Below are positions 56,082-64,000 of a DNA stretch of 64,000 nt, piece by piece. The first letter of the stretch is position 1; the number at the start of each line of letters is the position of its first letter. Location of the stretch: assembly GCF_002077945.1 (NCBI RefSeq), contig NZ_LVYD01000002.1, forward strand, positions 186,001 to 250,000, given 5' to 3'. Source of the stretch: Niastella vici. Its GTDB lineage: Bacteria > Bacteroidota > Bacteroidia > Chitinophagales > Chitinophagaceae. The notes beneath the pieces were generated by a model, which saw only the letters and a program-made list of their open reading frames with translations, ran no database searches and was not told the DNA's origin. The translations under genes were made by a program, and so were the position numbers.

Positions 56082-56172
56082 CAGTTACCGGTCGCCGGTT
56101 CCCAGTTACCAGGGGCGCGGCCTTCATTGTCTTTGTATTTCCCGGTAACCGGCAACTGGTAACCTGTAACCC
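56082..56172. repeat. GTTACC-family heptamer inverted element, copy 9
   Basis: Left arm 56082-56115, right arm 56141-56172, 2 bases after the GH43 stop. Just outside it, 56047-56060 forms a small perfect hairpin (CCCGAC-AG-GTCGGG) preceded by two AATCGGC heptamers near 56030-56043. Confidence 0.8.
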
Positions 56173-56174
56173 AC

Positions 56175-57074
56175 TCATTTCCCATTCAACATTCTTTTCA
56201 ACTCTTTCTTTGTTGCCATAAAAATGGTCCCATGTTTATGACCCACAGGCACTGATACGGCGGCTGAATCAAAATGGATAAAATCGGTTGTCTTTACGGC
56301 TTCATAGGTTTTGTTGCGATACGCATCGAAATAGATCAACCATTCGTTACCCACTTTTTCCACTGAAGGGCCCTCGGTAAAATTTTCGGTAAAGGGTGCG
56401 CTCACCTTATTCCAGGGGCCTAGCGGATTGTTGCCAAACGCCACTTTTATATTTCTGTTAGGGCGGGTATTGTCTTTATGCACCAGTACATAATCTTTCG
56501 GGCCTCTTTTTACGATCACTGCATCGATCACGCTGAAGCCGGGATCGAAATAAAGTTTCGAAGGGGAGAAAGTTTTGAAATCTTTGGTCACCGTATAATA
56601 CAGGCGGTGGTTATTGTTCTCCTCTTCCCCGCCTTTGGGGAACCGGAAAGGAATGGTAGAAGCCCAAACAATGATGAACTGATCGTTCTCCTCATCAAAG
56701 AACACTTCCGGCGCCCATACATTCACCACGTTCGAATCGTTTTCCATAACGGGAATGAATGCAGGAGCTGACCAATGTACCAGGTCTTTTGAATGGGCAT
56801 AGCCAAAGCCTTTGTCCCTGTTCCAGCCGCTGGTCCATACCAGGTGGTATTCGCCATCGGCGCCTTTGGCAATGGAAGGGTCGCGCATTACTTTGGAACC
56901 TACTTCGGGTTTTACAAAGCTGCGGCCCACATCGGTCCATTTATAACCATCGTAGCTATATAAAAAACGTAACCCGTCTGTAGCGGGTTCGTTAAATGAC
57001 GTGAACATGTACACGGGTTTGCCCGCCGTGCAGGAAAGAAGAAAGAAACAGGTTACGTATAATAAGTGTCGCAT
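56175..57074 (-). CDS. GH43-family lipoprotein (arabinofuranosidase/xylosidase-like)
   Basis: A 299-residue surface or periplasmic lipoprotein; the signal MRHLLYVTCFFLLSC has lipobox Cys15. It is a five-bladed propeller with the expected residues: Asp65 (VMRDPSIAK) is a candidate base, Asp184 (FSVIDAVIVK) the pKa modulator, and Glu234 (FTEGPSVEK) the acid. Short length without an accessory sandwich is like small GH43 subfamilies. Substrate is probably an L-arabinofuranosyl or D-xylosyl side group of pectin, but galactan-type activities also occur in GH43. Repeat elements lie at both ends of the gene. Confidence 0.85.
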   Translation of the reverse strand: MRHLLYVTCFFLLSCTAGKPVYMFTSFNEPATDGLRFLYSYDGYKWTDVGRSFVKPEVGSKVMRDPSIAKGADGEYHLVWTSGWNRDKGFGYAHSKDLVHWSAPAFIPVMENDSNVVNVWAPEVFFDEENDQFIIVWASTIPFRFPKGGEEENNNHRLYYTVTKDFKTFSPSKLYFDPGFSVIDAVIVKRGPKDYVLVHKDNTRPNRNIKVAFGNNPLGPWNKVSAPFTENFTEGPSVEKVGNEWLIYFDAYRNKTYEAVKTTDFIHFDSAAVSVPVGHKHGTIFMATKKELKRMLNGK

Positions 57075-57091
57075 GATCGTTTATCAAGAAT

Positions 57092-57177
57092 CAGTTACCA
57101 GTTACCGGTTGCCAGTTACCAGGGACTGCTCATATTTTGGTTTTCCCGGTAACCGGAAACTGGTAACCGGCAACCAG
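57092..57177. repeat. GTTACC-family heptamer inverted element, copy 10
   Basis: Left arm 57092-57126, right arm 57145-57177, spacer about 18 bases. It occupies the gap between GH140 and GH43 genes, 23 bases after the GH140 stop. Confidence 0.85.
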
Positions 57178-57200
57178 TTTCACAAATCAAAACCAGGATA

Positions 57201-58589
57201 CTACAAGTAATCCAGTACCAACACCCAATCATTCCCCTCTTTCACCTCCCCCGGTGCATCGAACTCCTGCACGCCTTTATTCGCAAAGGAACCGATAGTC
57301 GTATACTTTCCGTCGCGAGGATTGTACCACGATGCTTTGATGCTTTTACCGGTGAGTTTATCCATCTTTACTGAAATGTTTCGGCCGGTATAGGTATACA
57401 CCATCGCATAATGCCGGCCACGGGTAGCAAACAGGCGGTCATATTTCTCCCCAGCCTCTCCTGCTATCAACGACTGATCGGGCACGCGGTCGAAATATGA
57501 TCTCGACAGCATCAGGTCTTTGAGATATCCCATTTGTGCGGCGCCGGGCGCGTTGATGGCTTCATACCAATAATTGGTCACCCCATAATTGCCATCGGTA
57601 TCGTTGGGCCGGTGCATTTGCATTACGGCATTGTTGCCATACGTATAACCACAGCCGCCGGCAAATACACTCCACCAGGCATACCGCCGTACATCATTGG
57701 CGTTCCACCTTACTTCAAGCGAGTCATGCAATCCCTGGGGGATCTCTTCATACGATGGCTCTCCATCGAATGTTGGCTTCGCCGGCTTTTTACGAAGATC
57801 CATTTCTATGTATTTCCAGTTGTCTTCGCCATAATGCAGCTCACCGGCGCTGGTGTCCTGGTTATAACGGCGGTGACCACTTTGAAACATGTTGAACTGC
57901 AACCAGGGCTCATTGTGGAACCAGATAGAGGAGGTGGTGCGGCCACGCGGATGAAAAGTGATCAAATGACCGGGATCTTTTTCATGCAATGTTTTACCGA
58001 TCATTTGCCATACGGCCATAGAATCTGAACCTTTGATATCGCCGCCATTCATCCACACTATATTGCTTTGCGACCTATAGCGGTTTGCCAGGAAGGTTGC
58101 GTATTGGTTTGCCTGGGCCGGTGTTACCTTGCCTGCTTTTACTTCGCTGCCCCAAATAGGCACCATCGCTATGTAAATGCCTCTTTCTGCGGCGGCTTTG
58201 ATCACAAAGTCTACATGGTCCCAGTAGTCGTATTGCGCGGCATCACCGGCATTATTGCCCGGTGTGGTGATGGGCATGGCCACATTAGCTTCTTTTAAAG
58301 CAGCGTCGCCATAGGCATTCACTACTTTGGTGGTATGCAGCACCATTACCTGTATCACATTAAACCCTTTTTGTTTGCGATCATCCAGGTATTTAATAAC
58401 TTCTTCCCGTTTCAGTTTTGAGAACAATAACCAGCCGGTATCGCCCAACCAGAAGAAAGGCTTTCCATCGGCCGTCATAAAATAGCGGCCATTGGGCGAC
58501 ACTTTCAATGGCTGCAGCTCAGCCAGCGCCGTTGAACAAACAAACAACAATAAAACCGGGATGATCCTTAACATATTTGTACGCTTCAC
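57201..58589 (-). CDS. GH140-family apiosidase (DUF4038 with C-terminal collagen-binding-like domain)
   Basis: A 462-residue secreted enzyme with signal peptide (MKRTNMLRIIPVLLLFVCST). The opening PNGRYFMTADGKPFFWLGDT is diagnostic of DUF4038 TIM barrels. Asp184 (WMNGGDIKG) and Glu277 (TFDGEPSYEE) are the probable acid/base and nucleophile, with spacing like that recalled for BT1012 (Asp187, Glu284). The C-terminal part (SWYNPRDGKYTTIG) is the small beta domain labelled putative collagen-binding. GH140 cleaves the apiose-galacturonic acid link at the base of RG-II side chains A and B. This is the key gene for reading the locus as RG-II or apiogalacturonan degradation. Confidence 0.88.
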   Translation of the reverse strand: MKRTNMLRIIPVLLLFVCSTALAELQPLKVSPNGRYFMTADGKPFFWLGDTGWLLFSKLKREEVIKYLDDRKQKGFNVIQVMVLHTTKVVNAYGDAALKEANVAMPITTPGNNAGDAAQYDYWDHVDFVIKAAAERGIYIAMVPIWGSEVKAGKVTPAQANQYATFLANRYRSQSNIVWMNGGDIKGSDSMAVWQMIGKTLHEKDPGHLITFHPRGRTTSSIWFHNEPWLQFNMFQSGHRRYNQDTSAGELHYGEDNWKYIEMDLRKKPAKPTFDGEPSYEEIPQGLHDSLEVRWNANDVRRYAWWSVFAGGCGYTYGNNAVMQMHRPNDTDGNYGVTNYWYEAINAPGAAQMGYLKDLMLSRSYFDRVPDQSLIAGEAGEKYDRLFATRGRHYAMVYTYTGRNISVKMDKLTGKSIKASWYNPRDGKYTTIGSFANKGVQEFDAPGEVKEGNDWVLVLDYL

Positions 58590-58647
58590 GTCTATGCTGT
58601 TTTAATTTTTCGAGGTGAGCCGCCCTACAAGGGGGCCCACCGTTAAA

Positions 58648-61600
58648 CTAGGCCTTCCGTATCCACGCTACCACAGTTCCTTCTTTACCACTTTTCAACG
58701 TAACGGGTTTTCCGCCTTTTACTTTTTCTTCTTTGCCGATCAGCTGTCCCGTAGCGGCATCGAACCATTTTACTTTGAAGCTGGCCGGTACATTGGTAAG
58801 ATCAACCTGCACATCGCCTTTGCCGTAAACGATATACCCATTGCCGGCATTTGCTAACGTATATTGATCTTTAAACCCATCAACCGGTTTCATGGTAGCT
58901 GCGGCCGTTACAAATGCGGCGTCGGCCATCACCGGAATATTTGCCAGTGAGCCCCCGGCCATAAATACGGCCCAGCCCAAATTGTCGTAACTGTCGCCGG
59001 AATAGATGACCGCTTTGCCGGTAAATTTATCGCGGTATTCCCTAACTGCCCGGTATACCTGCTCAAAAGAGGTCCTTTTTGGTTTGAACTGGCGGGCCTG
59101 CTGCCGGGGAGCCAGGCTTTGTCCGCCCAGCGGCGCATATGCCGAACCATCCTGCTGATAATGCCAGTAGCGGATATCAATGCAATCAATAACCGCTGCG
59201 CGGGTGGCATCGGCTAAAATGGCATCCTGTACATCTTTGGTAGCGCTTAACCCGATCAGTGGCTTTTTACCCGTTTCCTGTTCCCATTCTTTTATTACAT
59301 CTATCCAGAACTGTACAAAATGCAAAGGACCGGTGAATTCGGCCCCGGTCAGTTGTATCACGCCATTGTTGGCGGCGAAGTTATTCAAACATTGACGAAT
59401 ATACGCCCGGTGCAACGCACGGCGTACGGGATGGGTAACATCATAAAATTGTTCGGCCATAAACACCCGCTTATCACCGGCAAAGGGTACCGGTTCGGGG
59501 AAACCGGTATTGTTAATGTTATTCACCGGCCGCCAGGGAAAATCGGCATAATGGGCGCCGGCTTCAATAATATTATGTTGAAAATAATTTTGATGTACCA
59601 GCACCAGTCCTTTCTGATCGGCCAGATCGGCAAATTGTTTCAGGCGGCTCCAGTACCAGGTATTATACTTTGTAAGATCGTATTTGCTTAAACCATCCCA
59701 GGCCGTGTCTTTACCGCTGCGGGCAAATGGCAGTTCATAAAACGGTAACCATACATCGCCATCCATCCGGCGGATGCGTTCGTGATCATCGCGGCGGCGC
59801 TCATACCACAAAGCATAATTCTGTTCAAATGCCACTTCGTGATTTGCCTTCATGGAATCGGTCAAAACGCAAAGGTCATCAGTTAGTCCGGTACCGGTTT
59901 TGCCGGGAATAAAACGCGTGATGGCCGGTTTGGCATCTGCCATGGCATACGGCCTTGCGCTGCCGTTCCACCAGGGCGATTCGGCCCTGGTTCCGGTAAG
60001 GATAGCATTGCCGCGCACCAGCCAGCTGTTTTGCACATGCATGGCAGCCATGGGTTGAACCGGCGCGGGTTGTTTGAACCCGAGCTCATCGATGGTTTTT
60101 ACACCGGCCGCTGAAACAGGTATGGGTTGCCGTTTGGCCGCATCATCAATATATTTTGAAACGGTTGGCTGCGGAGCTACCGACATGGCCGTTAACTCAG
60201 CGGCCTGCGCTACGGTTGGGCTGCTGGTAGCATCGGAATTAATCAGCAGCAATTGCACCCTGCCGGTAATATCTTCTTTTAACCGTTCTTTTAATTGCGC
60301 ATAATACAAACTGCGGGGCTCTATGGTGTTGTTTGATTCGCCCCAGTAACCATCACCTGAAAACTGCGCCCAGCTGCCAAATGACCAGTTCTGCGCGGTG
60401 GGTGGCTGATAACAATCAACGCGGGCGGCCGTACAATTCCAGAGTACGCTATTGGCCACATTCCACCCTGCCCCATTGCCCTCCATACCACGGTTCATAA
60501 AACTGATCGCCTGCCCGTCGATGGTCACCATATCGAACAACACACCGGAAGCCCAGCTATCGAGGCCACCGCTGAAACCATACGGTTTGTAGGAATCGCA
60601 TTGTACAAAAGCGTTCGGGCCGGGTGCACAAAACCCCGTGGCAAAATCATGATTGCCATATTCAGTATACAGGCGTTGGAACAGGGTTTGCTGACCGGTG
60701 GTATAAAATGTATACCGGCGAAAACCGCCGATCTCCGAAACGGGGGCCAGCGATTTACAATCTTCAACCGTAACGCGTTTACTGGTTTCTGTTACAAATA
60801 CCGCAGAACCGGCAAAGTGTTCAAATACCACCTGCCGTACCCAGGCATCGGTGCTATTCTCTATAGAGATCGCCATCCAGCGATGGGCTTCGTCTTTGGG
60901 ATTGTTTACATCATATTCCGATACACAATGGATATTTTCAACGCCCACATCCTGTATACGGCCGGGCCAGGTATAAGCAGCGATGAGGCCGCCACCGTAT
61001 TGCTCATCGAGCGCGGTTGTCACCGGCGCATCCAATTCTATGGTTCCTCCATTTACAGCCACCACAGTGCGGTCCCAGAAAATATCACGCTGACCGGGTT
61101 TCCAGGCCAACGCAGTAATGCCACCGCCAAAATGAGCAGTGTGCAGGTCATGGATCCAGTTGGCGGTTGATGGCCGGTGTATTATTACTTTATCGCCGGT
61201 TTTGAAATTATGGGGTGTTGCTACGTTGAGCGTAACACTGTTTACCGGTATATATTTATCGGTGAGTTTGATTTCGGTGGTTGATTGCCGGTCGTTCTTT
61301 CCTGCTATGGCAATAAGGGTTTGCCGGTCGTTTCCGGTTCCCTTCAATATTGTTCCCTGGTCGCCGTAACCGCTGCCGCGTAACACCACGCCAGATGCAT
61401 GAATGACCAACTGGCCGGCTACTTCATAAAGGCCTGGCTGTAATAGAACAGCACCACGCAAATTGTCTTTCCCTGCAGGCAATGCCGCTACATAATCAAG
61501 TGCTGCCTGAATGCGGCGGGTAGCATCGCCTGCTTTTACAGGCACCACTATACGAACGGGCGCATCGGGGATGGCCTTATCGCCGGCCTTATAACCACAA

Positions 61601-61773
61601 TAAGAAAAATCGGGGACCCGGTTACCGAGTGAGTCGGCGGTATAGTTCAGCTTCCCTTTTTCGGCTGACAGGGGAAGAACCGGCCGTTTGCCTTTCTGGG
61701 AATAGCCTGTACCTGCCAACAGCAACAGGCTGATAATAAAAAATGATCTTACTTGTCTGATTGTTAAAAACAT
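58648..61773 (-). CDS. Large secreted fusion: beta-helix domain plus DUF6298-like domain
   Basis: A 1041-residue secreted protein with signal peptide (MFLTIRQVRSFFIISLLLLA). Residues about 75-520 are a right-handed beta-helix (RRIQAALDYVAALPAG, VVLRGSGYGDQGTILKGTG, RVTVEDCKSLAPVSEIGGFR), like polysaccharide lyase-type and DUF4955 proteins. Residues about 590-1000 form a probable TIM-barrel glycosidase module (WYERRRDDHERIRRMDGDVW, GLVLVHQNYFQHNIIEAG, GVIQLTGAEFTGPLHFVQFW with candidate acidic residues), which I relate to DUF6298. I know of no assigned activity for this architecture. It lies between the PL1 lyase and GH140 genes, so it is a good candidate for a new pectin-active enzyme. Confidence 0.72.
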   Translation of the reverse strand: MFLTIRQVRSFFIISLLLLAGTGYSQKGKRPVLPLSAEKGKLNYTADSLGNRVPDFSYCGYKAGDKAIPDAPVRIVVPVKAGDATRRIQAALDYVAALPAGKDNLRGAVLLQPGLYEVAGQLVIHASGVVLRGSGYGDQGTILKGTGNDRQTLIAIAGKNDRQSTTEIKLTDKYIPVNSVTLNVATPHNFKTGDKVIIHRPSTANWIHDLHTAHFGGGITALAWKPGQRDIFWDRTVVAVNGGTIELDAPVTTALDEQYGGGLIAAYTWPGRIQDVGVENIHCVSEYDVNNPKDEAHRWMAISIENSTDAWVRQVVFEHFAGSAVFVTETSKRVTVEDCKSLAPVSEIGGFRRYTFYTTGQQTLFQRLYTEYGNHDFATGFCAPGPNAFVQCDSYKPYGFSGGLDSWASGVLFDMVTIDGQAISFMNRGMEGNGAGWNVANSVLWNCTAARVDCYQPPTAQNWSFGSWAQFSGDGYWGESNNTIEPRSLYYAQLKERLKEDITGRVQLLLINSDATSSPTVAQAAELTAMSVAPQPTVSKYIDDAAKRQPIPVSAAGVKTIDELGFKQPAPVQPMAAMHVQNSWLVRGNAILTGTRAESPWWNGSARPYAMADAKPAITRFIPGKTGTGLTDDLCVLTDSMKANHEVAFEQNYALWYERRRDDHERIRRMDGDVWLPFYELPFARSGKDTAWDGLSKYDLTKYNTWYWSRLKQFADLADQKGLVLVHQNYFQHNIIEAGAHYADFPWRPVNNINNTGFPEPVPFAGDKRVFMAEQFYDVTHPVRRALHRAYIRQCLNNFAANNGVIQLTGAEFTGPLHFVQFWIDVIKEWEQETGKKPLIGLSATKDVQDAILADATRAAVIDCIDIRYWHYQQDGSAYAPLGGQSLAPRQQARQFKPKRTSFEQVYRAVREYRDKFTGKAVIYSGDSYDNLGWAVFMAGGSLANIPVMADAAFVTAAATMKPVDGFKDQYTLANAGNGYIVYGKGDVQVDLTNVPASFKVKWFDAATGQLIGKEEKVKGGKPVTLKSGKEGTVVAWIRKA

Positions 61774-61847
61774 GGTTCCCGGATGATTAAATGATAAATG
61801 AGCAAACCTGAAAGAAGTGCAAGGTCGTATAATAGGTTTATGAATTA

Positions 61848-61913
61848 AGAGGTAAGAAGTAGGAAGTAAGAAGCGCCTGAATTTCTTACCTCTTACTTCT
61901 TACTTCCTACCTC
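61848..61913. repeat. GAAGTAR heptamer inverted element, copy 3
   Basis: Left arm 61848-61873 (GGTAAGAAGTAGGAAGTAAG), right arm 61882-61913, spacer about 8 bases, so the element could fold into a long hairpin. It lies 70 bases after the PL1 stop in a 210-base gap that holds nothing else I recognise. Confidence 0.8.
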
Positions 61914-61983
61914 AAACCACTACATTCTGTTCATTTCACAAGTCACCCACATTCCTGTCTTTCATGGCTAAACTCGTAAGAGC

Positions 61984-63645
61984 TTATTTCCTGGCCGTTT
62001 TATTGATCCCGGGTCTTACATTGCTCATGGGTACCACGCTGTTCAGATACTCTTCGATATTCGTATATCCATCCTTGTCTTTATCCTGAGAAGCATCTGC
62101 TGCGTTCTTCGGGTTCAACCCATGTTTTATCTCATAATCATCGGGCATGCCATCGTTATCGCTATCCTTATAGGGCGTGCCTTTGTATTCGGGGTAACCG
62201 CCTACCTGTATGGGATCGGTGATAATACCCATTTTGTAGGAATCAATAGGCAATTTACGATGTTCAAATTGTTTTGTGGGCAGGGGTACGCCTTCTTTAT
62301 AAACGATCTTCCCGGTTCTTACCTGCTCGGCAATACGCGTGTCAACCGCATCGCGTTTGGGTAAAGTAGCGCCGGCATTCTTAACTACATAGCCATAGGC
62401 TTCGTTGGCCGATACAATGGTCATTTTGGGCATGGGCAGGGGCTCATTCCATTTGATGAAATCGGTGTATTCGCCGGCAGTATTCTCTTCTTCAACCTGT
62501 ACACCACCAGCCCAGTTGTTTTTAGTGATCTCATCGTAGCCTTCCATTACGTTGCCATGTACATAGGCACGGCCATACACTTTGTATTTTAATTTGCTGC
62601 GGCCGCTCTCCGGCTTCAGGAAACGGTGGCCTACAGGTGAATTTTTAGGCGTAACCGGCCCCGGCTTATAATAGTTGTTGATGAAATTATACATAGCGCG
62701 ATAGTCGCCGCCATCGCTTGAACGGTGCATCCAGTTGAACACTACGTTGTTTACGAAATTGAAGGTACCGTTCCAGCCTACTGAAGGGTTACGGCCGGTA
62801 TTGTTCGCCCACATATTGCGCATAAAGGTGCAATTTTCACCACCCAGTGTGCTGCCGAATGAGTGGTTATAGGTATCCAGCGCTTCTGCAAAAATGGAAT
62901 TCTGGATGGTGATATTCACCGTTCCCAGTTTTTGCTCAGGAATACCGGTGCTGTCGTTGTACATATGACGGTACATACTCATATTTTCATCGAGGCCCCA
63001 GCTGGCCGATACGTGGTCGATCATGATATTGCCCACGGGGTTGCCACCGATGGCATCATCGCGACGGCCCACATTGGTTTCGCCCCTGCGGAAGCGCATA
63101 TAGCGGATCACTACGTCATGGGTATTGAGCCACACCGACTCCCCGGCGATACACACGCCATCGCCAGGCGCTGTTTGTCCCTCAATGGTGATATAGGGCG
63201 CCCTGATGATAACAGGCGTTTGAAGATGAACGATACCGGCTACGTTAAACACCACAATACGGGCGCCACCGGTTTCGCATGCTTCGCGGAAAGTGCCCGG
63301 ACCTCTGTCTTCCAGACTGGTGACAACAATTACTTTACCACCACGGCCGCCAAAGCTGTAAGCGCCGCCACCTTCTGCACCGGGAAATGCGGGAATAGCT
63401 GCCTGGGGAAGATCGTACGGACGGGCAGCCCAGGGAATATAGGGTTTACCGGCTCTTGCTTCTTTTTCAATAATGGGGAATGCTTTGGCCCATGCTTCAT
63501 CAGAATGTTTGGCTTCTGCTTCCAGTAAAGAATCCGACCACTTCTTCACATCTGCCGGAATGGTAGGATATTGCGCCAGTGCCGGCTGCACCAATCCCAG
63601 TGCTGAAATCAATAATAAGTTGTGAAACGTTTTCATAATCTTCAT
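61984..63645 (-). CDS. PL1-family pectate lyase with C-terminal calcium-binding repeats
   Basis: A 553-residue secreted enzyme; Met1 at 63645 or Met4 starts the signal peptide (MKTFHNLLLISALGLVQPAL). The parallel beta-helix of PL1 is clear: AIPAFPGAEGGGAYSFGGRG, IVVFNVAGIVHLQTPVII, DHVSASWGLDENMSMY and ENCTFMRNMWANNTGRNPSV with its Arg-x-Pro catalytic site. The C-terminus holds thrombospondin type 3-like calcium loops (DSDNDGMPDDYE, DKDKDGYTNIEE). It cleaves demethylated homogalacturonan by beta-elimination and is the most upstream gene of the minus-strand locus. A strong palindrome lies 97 bases before the start. Confidence 0.92.
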   Translation of the reverse strand: MKIMKTFHNLLLISALGLVQPALAQYPTIPADVKKWSDSLLEAEAKHSDEAWAKAFPIIEKEARAGKPYIPWAARPYDLPQAAIPAFPGAEGGGAYSFGGRGGKVIVVTSLEDRGPGTFREACETGGARIVVFNVAGIVHLQTPVIIRAPYITIEGQTAPGDGVCIAGESVWLNTHDVVIRYMRFRRGETNVGRRDDAIGGNPVGNIMIDHVSASWGLDENMSMYRHMYNDSTGIPEQKLGTVNITIQNSIFAEALDTYNHSFGSTLGGENCTFMRNMWANNTGRNPSVGWNGTFNFVNNVVFNWMHRSSDGGDYRAMYNFINNYYKPGPVTPKNSPVGHRFLKPESGRSKLKYKVYGRAYVHGNVMEGYDEITKNNWAGGVQVEEENTAGEYTDFIKWNEPLPMPKMTIVSANEAYGYVVKNAGATLPKRDAVDTRIAEQVRTGKIVYKEGVPLPTKQFEHRKLPIDSYKMGIITDPIQVGGYPEYKGTPYKDSDNDGMPDDYEIKHGLNPKNAADASQDKDKDGYTNIEEYLNSVVPMSNVRPGINKTARK

Positions 63646-64000
63646 TAACTTTTTTCAAATCATGGTGTGTAAAAGAACCATTACCGGTCGATCTTCTTTC
63701 GGGTCAACAAGGTTTACATCAAGGTAAGGTATCTTAAAAATACAGGGAGGATAAAATATCCCCCCTGTGCTTAATTTATTTAAAACTGCTGATCCGTTTT
63801 TTTCGGTTGGTTTTTCAAGGACAGTTCCCGATCAATTAAAAGGGACCAGCGGTTATGAGCCGGGACGATGCAATTACCAGACGTTCAATTAGTATTCGGG
63901 GTTGCACCCAATCAATGAATTAATCACTTTTTATTCATAAATCTAAATATATGTTTAAATGACAATTACCTTATCGTACCATCGTTTCGGCAGCAAATGA
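63646..64000. other. Region upstream of the pectate lyase, to the window edge
   Basis: Presumed promoter region for the 20-gene minus-strand locus. I see no open reading frame of interest and no clear TAnnTTTG element on the minus strand. The one strong structure is the palindrome at 63742-63768. Confidence 0.35.
63742..63768 (-). promoter_or_regulatory. Twelve-base inverted repeat upstream of the pectate lyase gene
   Basis: ACAGGGAGGATA, a 3-base loop AAA, then TATCCCCCCTGT: 11 of 12 positions pair, and on the minus-strand RNA the remaining pair is a G-U wobble. No U-run follows, so it is more likely an operator or a 5' leader hairpin than a simple terminator. Confidence 0.45.

Overview
The window looks like a chromosomal segment of a soil- or plant-associated Bacteroidota, most likely Chitinophagaceae (Niastella/Chitinophaga-like). 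Reasons: a TonB receptor with an N-terminal carboxypeptidase-regulatory-like domain, many secreted glycoside hydrolases with Bacteroidota-style signal peptides or lipoboxes, a TATCTTTG promoter element of the Bacteroidota TAnnTTTG type, weak Shine-Dalgarno signals, and a Bacteroidota-type thiamine operon. The genus is inference.

Layout. (1) 1-8.9 kb: the start of a secreted glutaminase A-like protein (cut by the window edge), a P-type Ca2+-ATPase, an outer-membrane/lipoprotein pair, and a stress group (phosphoribosyltransferase, ribosome hibernation factor, flavodoxin-like protein, tandem universal stress protein). (2) 9.0-15.5 kb: one thiamine operon on the minus strand, thiS-thiC-tenI/thiE-like-thiD-thiE-thiG-thiH, led by a clear TPP riboswitch; no thiF is present. 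(3) 15.8-21.7 kb, plus strand: a GH16 lipoprotein, then a probable metal-uptake operon (small Cys protein, TonB-dependent receptor, PepSY membrane protein). (4) 21.8-25.9 kb: an AraC regulator divergent from a DUF5703 glycosidase-like protein and a small secreted protein. (5) 26.0-63.6 kb: 20 consecutive minus-strand genes forming a carbohydrate locus: PL1 pectate lyase, a beta-helix/DUF6298-like fusion, GH140 apiosidase, GH43, a sialidase-fold protein and an (alpha/alpha)6 protein that look like a split GH143-GH142 pair, GH2, a GH78-sialidase fusion, an STN-esterase fusion, a lipoprotein TIM barrel, a GH141-like beta-helix, a Gfo/Idh dehydrogenase, an SSS symporter, a second GH78, a RuBisCO-like protein, a DUF1537 kinase, an Asp/Glu-racemase-fold protein, a BASS transporter, GH106 and GH127.

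My reading of region 5 is a rhamnogalacturonan-II (RG-II) and apiose utilisation locus. The extracytoplasmic enzymes fit the odd sugars of RG-II (apiose, rhamnose, Kdo, Dha, L-arabinofuranose, possibly aceric acid). The RuBisCO-like protein, DUF1537 kinase and Gfo/Idh enzyme match families known from D-apiose/D-apionate catabolism, so liberation and catabolism of apiose appear joined in one locus. No SusC/SusD pair or hybrid two-component sensor is present.

Non-coding signal. Many intergenic gaps hold elements built from two arms of short tandem repeats (7-mers or 8-mers) around a spacer, the second arm usually the reverse complement of the first. Ten belong to one family (GTTACCR), three to another (GAAGTAR), two to an octamer family (GAGATTTN), with further single variants. 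They sit just after stop codons, even inside operons, and in several genes they supply the last codons.
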